Of a stretch of 64,000 nucleotides of DNA, positions 52,932 through 60,906 are shown one piece after another. A program made the translations under genes and the position numbers. Each line of letters begins with the position of its first letter. Position 1 is the first letter of the stretch. Source of the DNA: Novipirellula herctigrandis (lineage in GTDB: Bacteria > Planctomycetota > Planctomycetia > Pirellulales > Pirellulaceae); NCBI GenBank assembly GCA_007859835.1, contig SJPJ01000001.1, forward strand, positions 595,134-659,133. The letters are read 5' to 3'. The notes under the pieces are model-generated. The model was not told where the DNA came from. It saw nothing but the letters and a program-made list of their open reading frames with translations, and made no database searches.

Positions 52932-54201
52932 CTATTCTGCCCTTCGCAGACCATTGCGAACCATCAAACCCCGACTTTTCTCGGGGTTTTTTGTTGCGCT
53001 GATGGTTGCTAATGGTTGCCGTTCCGTCACCGATGGGGGAACCAGTGGGGGACCGAGAATCGACAGCTCGGGACCAATGCTCATCGGTCACTTGCAAATA
53101 GTGTCGTTCGGCAATCTTGGTGGAATGACCGAGCCACGAATCAATCACATGGCTCGGAAACTTCTCTTGTAACTCCGTTCGCCGACTCGATCGCAAGTTC
53201 ACAAACAACTTAGGCCACGGCACCACGCCGGCATTCTCCAGAATCCGGTTGAATTGTGTTCGTAGATTCGCATCCGCACCGTGGTATCGACCCACGCAAT
53301 ACACCGCGCCATCCGGCGCAACATACTGGGCCTCACCGAGCACCTTTCCCAGTTCAGGAAACAACGGGCAGAATCGCAGACCCGTTTTGATTGAATCGAT
53401 CCGTATCCGACCTTCCGCCCAATCAATATCAGTCCACTTCAAATTAAGGACTTCACTCGGGCATCTCATCCCACCGAACCGAGCCAGCGCAAAGATCACT
53501 CGCCAATCCGCATCGGGACACGCCTTCAGAACTCGCTCAGCCACCCCCGAATCGATATAGCATTGACGCTCAGGATTGCTCTCGCATCCGCCTTTCACAC
53601 CGGAAAAGGGACTTTCCGCCAATAACCGATCACGCACAGCCTCCGCAAACAAAGTCTTGGCACGCTTGGAGTGTTTTGAAACGGTTGCAATCGCCATCGT
53701 TTTCGCGGGTGTCGTCTCGGTCTTTTCCTTGACGACTCTCGCAAGCAACCAGCGCCGCCATCGATCGGCATCGGCCGGGGTGATGGATCGCAGTGGGTGA
53801 AGATCACCAAAGAACTCGATTAGCAGCCGTATCACTTGCTTGTAGTTATCAATCGTTCGTGGCGCTAAATCGGTCCGACCCACAATGTACGATCGCAGAA
53901 ACGCACCGAGGTATCGTCCCTCTTCGCTCATCAGCTTTGGATTGATCGGATCGGCCAACCCCCACTCAACCAGATTCTCTCGTATGGCCCCATCAGTGCC
54001 ATTGGCCCACGCTATCGACTCAGACGCCGCTCGAGTGTTCGCCCCCTTGGCTCCTGCCAACTCATCGCAGTGACGCCCCACCGCAGTCGCCACTTTCTTG
54101 GATACGCCGGCCAAATACAACTCGCGCCGCCGTTTGTGAAGATAAAACCGGATCCGCCAACCGTTCCGGCCGTCTTTGGTTCGTTTTGTAACGCTCGCCA
54201 T
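52870..54201 (-). CDS. int: Tyrosine integrase whose 3' end crosses attL
   Basis: 443 residues. N-terminal SAM-like DNA-binding part (~95-200: YIVGRTDLAPRTIDNYKQVIRLL) and catalytic part with R246 (FGGMRCPSEVLNLKW), a modified box II where the usual His-x-x-Arg reads VNLR followed by SSRRTEL, H359 (WLGHS) and the nucleophile Y368 (AERHYLQV). The missing box-II His is usual in planctomycete integrases. GGGAG lies 10 bases before ATG 54201; frames open to 54297. From residue ~424 (VPPQGLE) the frame lies in the attachment core, and the last 13 residues are tRNA-Lys read antisense. A different tail waits beyond the other core (see the feature at 60734). Confidence 0.95.
   Translation of the reverse strand: MASVTKRTKDGRNGWRIRFYLHKRRRELYLAGVSKKVATAVGRHCDELAGAKGANTRAASESIAWANGTDGAIRENLVEWGLADPINPKLMSEEGRYLGAFLRSYIVGRTDLAPRTIDNYKQVIRLLIEFFGDLHPLRSITPADADRWRRWLLARVVKEKTETTPAKTMAIATVSKHSKRAKTLFAEAVRDRLLAESPFSGVKGGCESNPERQCYIDSGVAERVLKACPDADWRVIFALARFGGMRCPSEVLNLKWTDIDWAEGRIRIDSIKTGLRFCPLFPELGKVLGEAQYVAPDGAVYCVGRYHGADANLRTQFNRILENAGVVPWPKLFVNLRSSRRTELQEKFPSHVIDSWLGHSTKIAERHYLQVTDEHWSRAVDSRSPTGSPIGDGTATISNHQRNKKPREKSGFDGSQWSAKGRIVPPQGLEPWTHGLRVRCSTN
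52911..52934. repeat. attL: 24-bp attachment core in the tRNA 3' end
   Basis: Begins GTTCGAGCCC and ends GGGGGTACTA. It covers the T loop to the end of tRNA-Lys plus three bases. An identical copy lies at 60907-60930. Confidence 0.96.
52967..52992 (+). terminator. Terminator for tRNA-Lys inside the integrase gene
   Basis: AACCCCGA pairs with TCGGGGTT around CTTTTC and is followed by a T run (six T to 52992). It lies 36 bases past the tRNA, on the tRNA strand, within element DNA and antisense to integrase codons ~403-412. Confidence 0.82.
53026..53056. repeat. 31-bp repeat, left copy (possible integrase arm site)
   Basis: Starts GTCACCGATGGGGG and ends GGGGGACCGA. Identical to 60837-60867, in the same orientation. 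Contains the internal repeat GGGGGAACC/GGGGGACC. Confidence 0.9.
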
Positions 54202-54230
54202 TAAATCAACTCCCATTGGTTGAAACCCAT

Positions 54231-54295
54231 AAAAAAAGAAACGCCACGACGGCCGGTATGGGTGCCGGTTTTCAGCCGCTAAGCCTAGCCGTGGC
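54231..54295 (-). terminator. Terminator between the element operon and the integrase
   Basis: On the minus strand GCCACGGC pairs with GCCGTCGTGGC (a three-base bulge), followed at once by GTTTCTTTTTTT. A second inverted repeat, ATGGGTGCC/GGCACCCAT (54258-54266 and 54293-54301), overlaps it. It would end the six-gene operon and leave the integrase needing its own promoter, or low read-through. Confidence 0.7.
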
Positions 54296-54377
54296 ACCCA
54301 TCACAATACCGCCTCAGTAATCACGATGCAAACTCGATCGCTCAGCCATCGCCTAACGCACGATCCGCATCCCACGA

Positions 54378-54893
54378 CTAAGTAATCAAGTTTGGCTGCA
54401 ATTGCTCGCCAGCGTCGATCCTCGCAACCACTTTCACCTCGGGAATGGGTTGCGACACAATCAACCCAACATCCACCTCAATCCGCTCGATCCAATCGCA
54501 ACGCACGATCGCACCATCATCATCGAACCGCCACGCCTCACGATCGCAATGGCCACAGCGCAGGCCCCCATCATGCTCGATCAGATGGGAACCCGATCGG
54601 CACCACGGGCATATATAGCCAATCATCGGTGACACGAACCGAGGGGTGGCAATCGCTTCCCATGCCACCGCCTCAGACTCATCACGACTCAGGCCCCCAT
54701 CATGCTCGACAATCGCAGCCCTTTCCTCGAATCGCTCGACCAGGATCATCAGCTCATCACGTTGGGCACGCATCCGCTGTATCAGATCATCACCAAGGGC
54801 ACCGGCCGGCGCGTCAAACGCCAACCGGCCATCCACATCGATTGACAGGAGCACGCCACGGGATCGAAGCTCCGCCAACAATTCCGCAGCCAT
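54378..54893 (-). CDS. TubC-N-like docking domain protein with zinc ribbon
   Basis: 171 residues. MAAELLAELRSRGVLLSIDV, FDAPAGALGDDLIQRMRAQR and DELMILV resemble the TubC N-terminal docking domain, which is also found in planctomycete mobile elements without any polyketide context. A short IxEHDGGL motif occurs twice (~76 and ~113). CPWC and CGHC near residues 104-122 make a probable zinc ribbon. The start ATG shares one base with the stop of the primase gene (TGATG), so it is the last gene of the coupled operon. Possible adaptor for the primase; this is inference. Confidence 0.7.
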   Translation of the reverse strand: MAAELLAELRSRGVLLSIDVDGRLAFDAPAGALGDDLIQRMRAQRDELMILVERFEERAAIVEHDGGLSRDESEAVAWEAIATPRFVSPMIGYICPWCRSGSHLIEHDGGLRCGHCDREAWRFDDDGAIVRCDWIERIEVDVGLIVSQPIPEVKVVARIDAGEQLQPNLIT

Positions 54894-57442
54894 CACAGCA
54901 CCCCTCGCATCCGTTTTTCCGATTGCAAGGAACCATGCACACAATTCACAGAAATACTCTCGGGGCCAGCTTCGACCGACTTTTGTGTATTGTGTGAACG
55001 GGTTGCTGCATTCTCGATTTCAGGATGCACCGAAAACCGAGGGCTCGCAGGACGCCCACGACGAATAGAACTATCCTCAGTCACGGGCCGAATCCAACCA
55101 CGATCGACCAGTAACTCCAGGGCGTCATCCAATCGATTAGGCTCACCGTCGAATCGAGCACGGCCATGGACATGGGCATCACGCCGGGAAAACTCTCGCA
55201 AACCGCTTTCACGGATCCAGCGCAAAACGTAAACAGCATCATCCGCCGGCCCAGTGGATCCGGTCATCAGCCCGATCACCGCCTCGGCATGGGGCACTGC
55301 CCAACGTCCTATCTCGATCGCCGCTACGATTGCAGGCTCATCGATGGGAACCGTCCAGGGCTCCAGATCATCGACGCTCACCAGATGCATCACCGCCGCC
55401 AAACGCGCCGTCAATCCGCATAGTTTGCCACCCCAATCACGAAGCTCAAACAATCGACCACCCTCAGCCAGCCAGCCCTCGACCTCATGTTGCCATGCCT
55501 CAAAATGCCGTGATGCACTTGTGGTTAGATTCATCAACTCAGGCAATCCATCATCACGATCAGGCACCCTAGCCAACCGCCTCACGATGGTTTCGTACCT
55601 CGCATCGATTATCTCAGATACCGGCTCGGGATTGATCCTCCGCCGGCCCAGTGTCGTCTCAGGCACCGAGTAAAGAAAACGACCGATTAGACCACGGCCA
55701 CGGAAAGACGGACGACCAGCCAGCCCTCGAATTACCTCGGGCTGAACGGCATAGGCCAGCGTCAAGCAGCACCGGGGAACATTCAACGAACCGCGCTCGA
55801 CTCGATCAACCCGCAAATCATCACCGGCATGACCTTTAAGGAAACAATCGAGGTTGCCCATTCCCGACGAATAACGACCGGCCATCACATCGAACAACCC
55901 ACCCTCGCATCCGGCCACAACCAGACGACCACACTGGGACGCCAGATGCATCTCGATCGCCTCCGCAGTGGCATCATCCACAAGTAGCTTAGGCATCGAC
56001 GCCACGGGCTCGACCGCCAACTCAGCAGCCAACTCACAAGCACCCTCACGACTCTCACCGCATCCCTTAGCACCTTTCCGTTCCAACTCTTTCAACTCCG
56101 CCTCACGCATCCGCCGATCCGCAGCCAACCGAGCAACATCTGGCCCAGCCGACTCGATCAACTCATGCTCGATCGCTCGCAGTGGACGCATTGCAGATGC
56201 AAATACAGCCGACTTGCGATTGCCAGGATCCAGCAGACAAGCAACATAGAGATTAATCGGCTCACGCCATTTTCGACCGGCCACCACTTCGACTCGACGC
56301 GCCACAGCGCCGGCACAAACCGCCAATGCCAACAGCCCCGGCAAATCCGCAGGCACTTGGGTTGCCTCCGCCGTCGCAGCGACCCAAGATCGCAAGGGCT
56401 CAGGCAACACCTCGACCGGGAACGGGGGTACCACGGGCCGTTCGATTGGCTCGGGATCCGACCAGGGATCATCGGCGCTAGGGGGCAATTGTTGTCCGGC
56501 AATTTTGTTACCTCGACTTGCCAACCATTGCTCACGCTCACGCAACTCTCCACCACGATCTACATCAGCGGATGCATCACGAACCCTTTGCATAATCTCG
56601 CCATCGGGCCAGTTCTTTGGGAACGGTTGAATCGATGCATAACTACGAATTGCCTGCAGCGCCTCTTGATCGCTCAGATTCCACCCAACGCAACGGCACG
56701 CCGCCGCATACAGACGCCGGGATCCATCATTGCCATCTGTCATATCCATGCGGCACATCGCCGCCACGGCTAAACGCAATTGGTCATTAGATGCATTGGC
56801 TTGCACTTTTCCGTTGGTCGCATTTGGTTTCGGTTTGCTCGGTGCAAACAATCGATCCCATAGAGCAGCAACACCGGGGCATTGATAAATCCGCGTGCTT
56901 CCCCATACGTTGCCGGTGATGGTGAAATACCGCTTGCACCTCCACATCGCAATCTCGGGTGTCTTGCCCTCGACCGCAGGAGTTAATCCTTTGCGGAACG
57001 TCCGGCCAGTTTTCTCAGTGGGCAGATCCCCAATGCCGATCAGTTTGAGGCCAACTCCACTGGGGCTAACCTCAGCGTACGTGCTCAAACAGTTCACCAC
57101 CTCATTGGCCCACGGCACCAGTTCATCATCAGGCAAAATGCATGAATCCAGATCAACTCCAAAGAACGGATCGTCATCGGCGAAAACGAACCCCACACCA
57201 CTATGCCGATTAGGATCATAGGCCGCACGAACATCATCAAATGACGCCCACGTAGATCGATCATCACTCTTGGCCTCCGTAATGCCATCGCATTGATAGG
57301 GTATCTTTGTCGGCCGGCCATCTCGTTCAACTTCGCGCCATAGAACCCACTGGTCACGCTCAGTCAATAGCGTTGGAATCGCATCAAAATCGATGGTAGA
57401 ATTAGGATGCAAACTAGCTTTGGGGTGTCGGTTACTCGCCAT
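54893..57442 (-). CDS. Primase-polymerase-like protein with DUF3987 domain
   Basis: 849 residues. The N-terminal ~200 residues resemble the archaeo-eukaryotic prim-pol region of phage and plasmid primases: WVLWREVERDGRPTKIPYQ, STWASFDDV, GVGFVFADDDPFFGVDLDSC (the D-x-D metal motif), VSPSGVGLKLIGIG and RYFTITGNVW. A linker follows, then a DUF3987 domain from ~330 (LPGLLALAVCAGAVARRVEV, NLYVACLLDPGNRKS with a worn Walker A, and FRGRGLIGRFLYSVPE). It likely starts replication of the excised element. ATG 57442 lies 2 bases after a GAAAGGGGGTGCC box plus spacer and inside the end of the previous gene. Confidence 0.85.
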   Translation of the reverse strand: MASNRHPKASLHPNSTIDFDAIPTLLTERDQWVLWREVERDGRPTKIPYQCDGITEAKSDDRSTWASFDDVRAAYDPNRHSGVGFVFADDDPFFGVDLDSCILPDDELVPWANEVVNCLSTYAEVSPSGVGLKLIGIGDLPTEKTGRTFRKGLTPAVEGKTPEIAMWRCKRYFTITGNVWGSTRIYQCPGVAALWDRLFAPSKPKPNATNGKVQANASNDQLRLAVAAMCRMDMTDGNDGSRRLYAAACRCVGWNLSDQEALQAIRSYASIQPFPKNWPDGEIMQRVRDASADVDRGGELREREQWLASRGNKIAGQQLPPSADDPWSDPEPIERPVVPPFPVEVLPEPLRSWVAATAEATQVPADLPGLLALAVCAGAVARRVEVVAGRKWREPINLYVACLLDPGNRKSAVFASAMRPLRAIEHELIESAGPDVARLAADRRMREAELKELERKGAKGCGESREGACELAAELAVEPVASMPKLLVDDATAEAIEMHLASQCGRLVVAGCEGGLFDVMAGRYSSGMGNLDCFLKGHAGDDLRVDRVERGSLNVPRCCLTLAYAVQPEVIRGLAGRPSFRGRGLIGRFLYSVPETTLGRRRINPEPVSEIIDARYETIVRRLARVPDRDDGLPELMNLTTSASRHFEAWQHEVEGWLAEGGRLFELRDWGGKLCGLTARLAAVMHLVSVDDLEPWTVPIDEPAIVAAIEIGRWAVPHAEAVIGLMTGSTGPADDAVYVLRWIRESGLREFSRRDAHVHGRARFDGEPNRLDDALELLVDRGWIRPVTEDSSIRRGRPASPRFSVHPEIENAATRSHNTQKSVEAGPESISVNCVHGSLQSEKRMRGVL

Positions 57443-57695
57443 GATCGGCACCCCCTTTCTTGCTCACTCGTTTGAGCAACTCGCCACGATGGTATCGTCG
57501 CAATCGCCCCACTTTCACCGAGGGCAATTCCCCACTACGTGTTAAACGCTCAACCGTTGGCACCGAGCAACCAAGCAGATCGGCCGCGCCATGCACATCG
57601 ATCAGCGACTCGGGATCAAACGAACCACTTAGACGTTCTGCAACTCGATTAGCCAACGCATCCGCCAGCAGATCAATCTCAACAGGGGTTAGCAT
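57432..57695 (-). CDS. Excisionase-like helix-turn-helix protein
   Basis: 87 residues. ESLIDVHGAADLLGCSVPTV and TRSGELPSVKVGRLRRYHRG form a MerR-like winged helix of the Xis/AlpA (HTH_17) type, which usually bends DNA at attachment sites or activates the integrase. AAGGAGGG, the best ribosome-binding site in the element, is 7 bases before the ATG at 57695. The C-terminus SKKGGADHGE overlaps the primase start by 11 bases. Confidence 0.85.
   Translation of the reverse strand: MLTPVEIDLLADALANRVAERLSGSFDPESLIDVHGAADLLGCSVPTVERLTRSGELPSVKVGRLRRYHRGELLKRVSKKGGADHGE
57447..57459 (-). promoter_or_regulatory. Shared ribosome-binding box before the primase gene
   Basis: GAAAGGGGGTGCC on the minus strand, 4 bases before the ATG at 57442 and inside the 3' end of the previous gene. 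The same 13-mer precedes two other genes of the operon. Confidence 0.75.
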
Positions 57696-58275
57696 TGTTT
57701 GGCCCTCCTTCGCATAAACAGCGACACGCCGCCTCAAAATGATCGGCATCGCTGCTTGCTCTTGGACTGAAACCGAACAACACGTTGGCGGATTGCCGCC
57801 AGGCAATAGCACCCTCATGCATCCACCCGGAAAACAGGTTTTCGCCGACAAACCAATATGCCCCAACCGCATCATCCACGGCAAAGTGATGACGCCCAAT
57901 GTTTAGGACTCGATCCCCAAACTCACGGGCACCATCTACATCATTCACACCCATCTCTCGCAGATCGGCCAACCGAACATCGGGCCAGCATCCACCCTCT
58001 CCACCGAAAGTCTGAATGCAACGAAAGATTAGTGAACCGGAATTGTCATCTAGCTCGTAAACCGCAACCCGCTTTTGGTCAAATTGAATGCAGACCGACG
58101 AGCTATCTCGGAACCGATCATCAACACGTAACCCATCGAAAGGGCCGCCTCTGAATTTAGAATGATACGCTAGCCATCTCGCATGACTCAGCAAATCAGA
58201 TTGCTCATCATTCGACATTTCTTGCCAACACTCGCATAACGAATGAAGCAACCGTTGTTGTTCGTTTCTACTCAT
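57679..58275 (-). CDS. Unrecognised element protein
   Basis: 198 residues from the ATG at 58275; a longer frame reaches 58341 but ignores the ribosome-binding box. The N-terminal ~40 residues are helical (SRNEQQRLLHSLCECWQEM, NDEQSDLLSHARWLAY), then a beta-rich part (KFRGGPFDGLRVDDRFRDSS, RVAVYELDDNSGSLIFRCIQ). No family recognised. It overlaps the excisionase start by 17 bases and the previous gene by four, so it is certainly translated as part of the operon if the operon is. Confidence 0.65.
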   Translation of the reverse strand: MSRNEQQRLLHSLCECWQEMSNDEQSDLLSHARWLAYHSKFRGGPFDGLRVDDRFRDSSSVCIQFDQKRVAVYELDDNSGSLIFRCIQTFGGEGGCWPDVRLADLREMGVNDVDGAREFGDRVLNIGRHHFAVDDAVGAYWFVGENLFSGWMHEGAIAWRQSANVLFGFSPRASSDADHFEAACRCLCEGGPNNANPC

Positions 58276-58604
58276 TTGGCACCCCCTTTCGCAATCGACT
58301 GCACCGGGGCAAGGGCGAACCGGATCATATCGTAGCCGCAATGAAACGCCGCAAACGAACAGACTCGATACCGCAAGCCACGAACCACAACCGTTTGCCG
58401 CTTGCTAGTAACCAAATCGGAATACAGCCCGTCAGCTATTTGGGAATTGCTTGTCCCATTAGGCCAGGATCCGCACAGCTCCCTTCCAATCAGTTCGTTG
58501 GGGTCACCATCGACGCAAGCAAAGTCATAGAATTTTTCGTTTTCGATCCGACTTAAAAACCACCGATCCGATGCATAGTGATACTCAATAGACGCCTTAC
58601 TCAT
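58272..58604 (-). CDS. Unrecognised small element protein
   Basis: 110 residues: SIEYHYASDRWFLSRIENEK, FYDFACVDGDPNELIGRELC, TVVVRGLRYRVCSFAAFHCG. Mostly beta-strand by appearance, no family recognised. It overlaps the gene after it by ATGA and the gene before it by ATGA. The C-terminus AKGGAK is dictated by the next gene's ribosome-binding box. Confidence 0.6.
   Translation of the reverse strand: MSKASIEYHYASDRWFLSRIENEKFYDFACVDGDPNELIGRELCGSWPNGTSNSQIADGLYSDLVTSKRQTVVVRGLRYRVCSFAAFHCGYDMIRFALAPVQSIAKGGAK
58278..58290 (-). promoter_or_regulatory. Shared ribosome-binding box, second copy
   Basis: GAAAGGGGGTGCC, 2 bases before the ATG at 58275; also encodes the KGGA near the end of the upstream protein. 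Confidence 0.75.
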
Positions 58605-58816
58605 ACGGCACCCCCTTTCGACTCAGGGGCCGCCATTGCCGCAACCACGGGCACGACGACATCAGGGCGAAACAACCATCGGGATCCCGCTCGCAGCGCC
58701 GGTACCTCCCCTGCCTCAGCACGATCACGTAACCACGCAGCCGGTACACCCAATCGGCTCGCCATGCGTCTCAGTGGCAATAGCTCGGGTGATTCTTTTT
58801 GCACGTCCTTAGACAT
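58601..58816 (-). CDS. Small helix-turn-helix protein
   Basis: 71 residues. LLPLRRMASRLGVPAAWLRD and AGEVPALRAGSRWLFRPDVV give the same HTH_17 layout as the excisionase-like gene. It could be a repressor or second excisionase. GGAG lies about 9 bases before the ATG. It starts the run of six overlapping genes; the next upstream gene ends 115 bases away. Confidence 0.8.
   Translation of the reverse strand: MSKDVQKESPELLPLRRMASRLGVPAAWLRDRAEAGEVPALRAGSRWLFRPDVVVPVVAAMAAPESKGGAV
58607..58619 (-). promoter_or_regulatory. Shared ribosome-binding box, third copy
   Basis: GAAAGGGGGTGCC, 2 bases before the ATG at 58604; encodes the KGGA near the C-terminus of the preceding HTH protein. Confidence 0.75.
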
Positions 58817-58931
58817 GTTAGAAACTCCATCACGGATTAAGAAAGCCAGCCAACGTCAGCCAGCAACGTGATGAAGTATCCGTAGCCGATAGGGGAACAA
58901 TCTCGGGAACGGATCGGGAACTATTCGGGAA

Positions 58932-60224
58932 CTAACCGGGATCTTTTAGTCGGTAGGATCCTCCGCCATCAGCCACGGACTCGATCAATTCAGCAACCGG
59001 GTGGATTTTAGGTCCTGCTTTTCGGTTAAGTTTGAAGGCTTGTTGCCTAAATGATCCGTCAAAATGAATTTCGTTATCCCGCAACTTTTTTAGTGTAACG
59101 ATGGGAAAACCGGCACGATATTGATCGACAAATACACGCAGCACTTTAACGATAGACTTCGTTAATCGTTCGTATCGTTTCCCGCCCCAAATCATCAGCA
59201 ACTCATCAGGGTATAAATCATCAGGCAACGCCGATTGATCGATCGACTCAACAACCGGATCCTGCACAGGTGATATTGTTTCATTGGAGTGAGGAACTCG
59301 ATCGCCATGACGTTGATCGCCTTTGTCATTCAACCAGTAATCAAGGCATCGGGATATACGCGCCAAAGTAGAATCCGACAATCCGCTCACGACTTCAATG
59401 TAGAAGCCGTCACTGGGATCAAACGAAAGATCATTCACTTCAATCTGTACAATCTCAGTATACCCCGTGGCAAGAATCAACTTGTAACGAAAAAACTCGG
59501 TAGCATTTGAATCGCTTGCATCATGTTCAAGTGTTACAGGTGTTTCGTCTATTGCGGTCATCTGGCGCAATCGTTCAAAGACATCACTTCGGTTTACGTC
59601 GGTTGATTGACAAAGGAATTGCAATTCACGGGCCAGTAAGTCAGTGTCACAAATCTGTTCATCGGAACCAGTGTCAAGCAATTCCGGAGTGATCGTTGGT
59701 ATCGTGCAAAACCCAACAAGCTCACATGGGACTTCACCTCGCTCGGCAAACCAGTTAGCCGCTTGCCCGCAGCTCAATTTCTTAAAATCAGTACCGCTAT
59801 TGCCTCCCCCAAAAATCCGTTCACTCACGATCATGATCCATGAACTACCGTGTGAAAAAACCCATTGATCCACTCGATAAGTTGGATCGAAACTTGTGCC
59901 GCATCCATGCCCTCGCAACCGCCATCCAACACCATCAAAACGATACGTGGTTTTGGAATCGCTCGACCGAATCATTTGAGGCAGATCAAACATGCTTAAG
60001 AATTTGAGCTCAATGGGAATGTCACAATCAGCAACCCCCAATCTGTTGGCCCAGTCAATTGCATCCGACGCACTAACCGCACCTTCAAACGTTTGCTCTT
60101 GACGAACCAAACTGGTTCGGCGCTTGTAACATTTCCAGGCTCGCAAAATGATCTCAGTCTTTTCATGTGAACCAGACGAACTTAGCAGTATGGATTCACA
60201 TGCATCACAATCGTCATCTGGCAT
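58932..60224 (-). CDS. Unrecognised element protein with winged-helix-like C-terminus
   Basis: 430 residues. AAAGGA lies 8 bases before the ATG. The first ~320 residues contain an N-terminal Cys pair (CDACES), helical and beta segments and no known motif. The last ~85 residues (KSIVKVLRVFVDQYRAGFPI, VTLKKLRDNEIHFDGSFRQQ, NRKAGPKIHPVAELI, GGGSYRL) have the rhythm of a winged helix, so DNA binding is plausible. It is the gene farthest from the integrase, a position where satellites and plasmids often place cargo or a replication initiator. Function unknown. Confidence 0.7.
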   Translation of the reverse strand: MPDDDCDACESILLSSSGSHEKTEIILRAWKCYKRRTSLVRQEQTFEGAVSASDAIDWANRLGVADCDIPIELKFLSMFDLPQMIRSSDSKTTYRFDGVGWRLRGHGCGTSFDPTYRVDQWVFSHGSSWIMIVSERIFGGGNSGTDFKKLSCGQAANWFAERGEVPCELVGFCTIPTITPELLDTGSDEQICDTDLLARELQFLCQSTDVNRSDVFERLRQMTAIDETPVTLEHDASDSNATEFFRYKLILATGYTEIVQIEVNDLSFDPSDGFYIEVVSGLSDSTLARISRCLDYWLNDKGDQRHGDRVPHSNETISPVQDPVVESIDQSALPDDLYPDELLMIWGGKRYERLTKSIVKVLRVFVDQYRAGFPIVTLKKLRDNEIHFDGSFRQQAFKLNRKAGPKIHPVAELIESVADGGGSYRLKDPG

Positions 60225-60478
60225 TGGGATAATCCTTTCAGCGTAGCGGGCCGATCCAGCGGCCGCGGCGGAAAGGTTACGCCAACGGCCGGGTGAATCG
60301 TGCGGTCAGGATCAGTGACCTACCCTCGATACCGCCGGGGTCAGCCGGCAGTGCTAGAATTGTGGGTGACTAGCCCACGGATACTATTCTGCCAGTTTTT
60401 GACCAAGTGTGTACCGGGGTTCGAAAAGCCACCGGCTCCCGGGAAGACCCGCAATGGGAGAGGGGATACCAAATCCTC

Positions 60479-60536
60479 AATTATGTGGATAGAAAACCAA
60501 ACGGGCATGCGGTCATGGTGTCGACCCCGCCCCCAC
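60479..60536. repeat. Imperfect ~58-bp direct repeat, copy 1
   Basis: Pairs with 60645-60702, 166 bases away. The 34 bases from 60503, starting GGGCATGCGG and ending CGCCCCCAC, match with two differences; the left part is more worn. Confidence 0.75.
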
Positions 60537-60644
60537 ATTCTCACGCCCCCCCCTCCGTTCGTGTGCGTCAATACTACATTTTGTGACTTTCCCACTCGGA
60601 ATAGCCAAACCGCTTGGGAAAAAGTAGTACCTACTCGATCTCCC

Positions 60645-60702
60645 AATTTCGTGGAAGCATCACCAAGCGGGCATGCGGGCATGGTGTCGACCACGCCCCC
60701 AC
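60645..60702. repeat. Imperfect ~58-bp direct repeat, copy 2
   Basis: Second copy of the repeat at 60479-60536. Shares CATGGTGTCGACC and CGCCCCCAC exactly. Confidence 0.75.
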
Positions 60703-60836
60703 GAGCGCGTTCGTGGTTGTGCGATTCGCAGCCCTACCGCGCGGTGATACCTCTCGCCACGGCCAGCAGATCATCCCGCCCATGCTCATCCATCGATTCC
60801 CACGCCTCCATCAACTCGATCAATTCCGGGGTGACG

Positions 60837-60867
60837 GTCACCGATGGGGGAACCAGTGGGGGACCGA
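60837..60867. repeat. 31-bp repeat, right copy
   Basis: Identical to 53026-53056 and in the same orientation, 39 bases inside the right core. In the predicted circular form the two copies flank the core as direct repeats. Confidence 0.9.
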
Positions 60868-60906
60868 CGCCGGACGATTGCGAATTCCCCCATGTTTCTG
60901 ATGATT

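Larger units (their letters stand above)
60225..60733. other. Non-coding right end of the element
   Basis: About 500 bases rich in C runs. It contains the imperfect inverted repeat GTGGG/CCCAC at 60362-60378 and the long imperfect direct repeat described separately. Probable site of the operon promoter and of replication or recombination signals. Confidence 0.55.

Noticed and set aside
52930-60393. 12-bp repeat TACTATTCTGCC near attL and at 60382
   Set aside because: A match of this length is expected by chance between sequences of this size.
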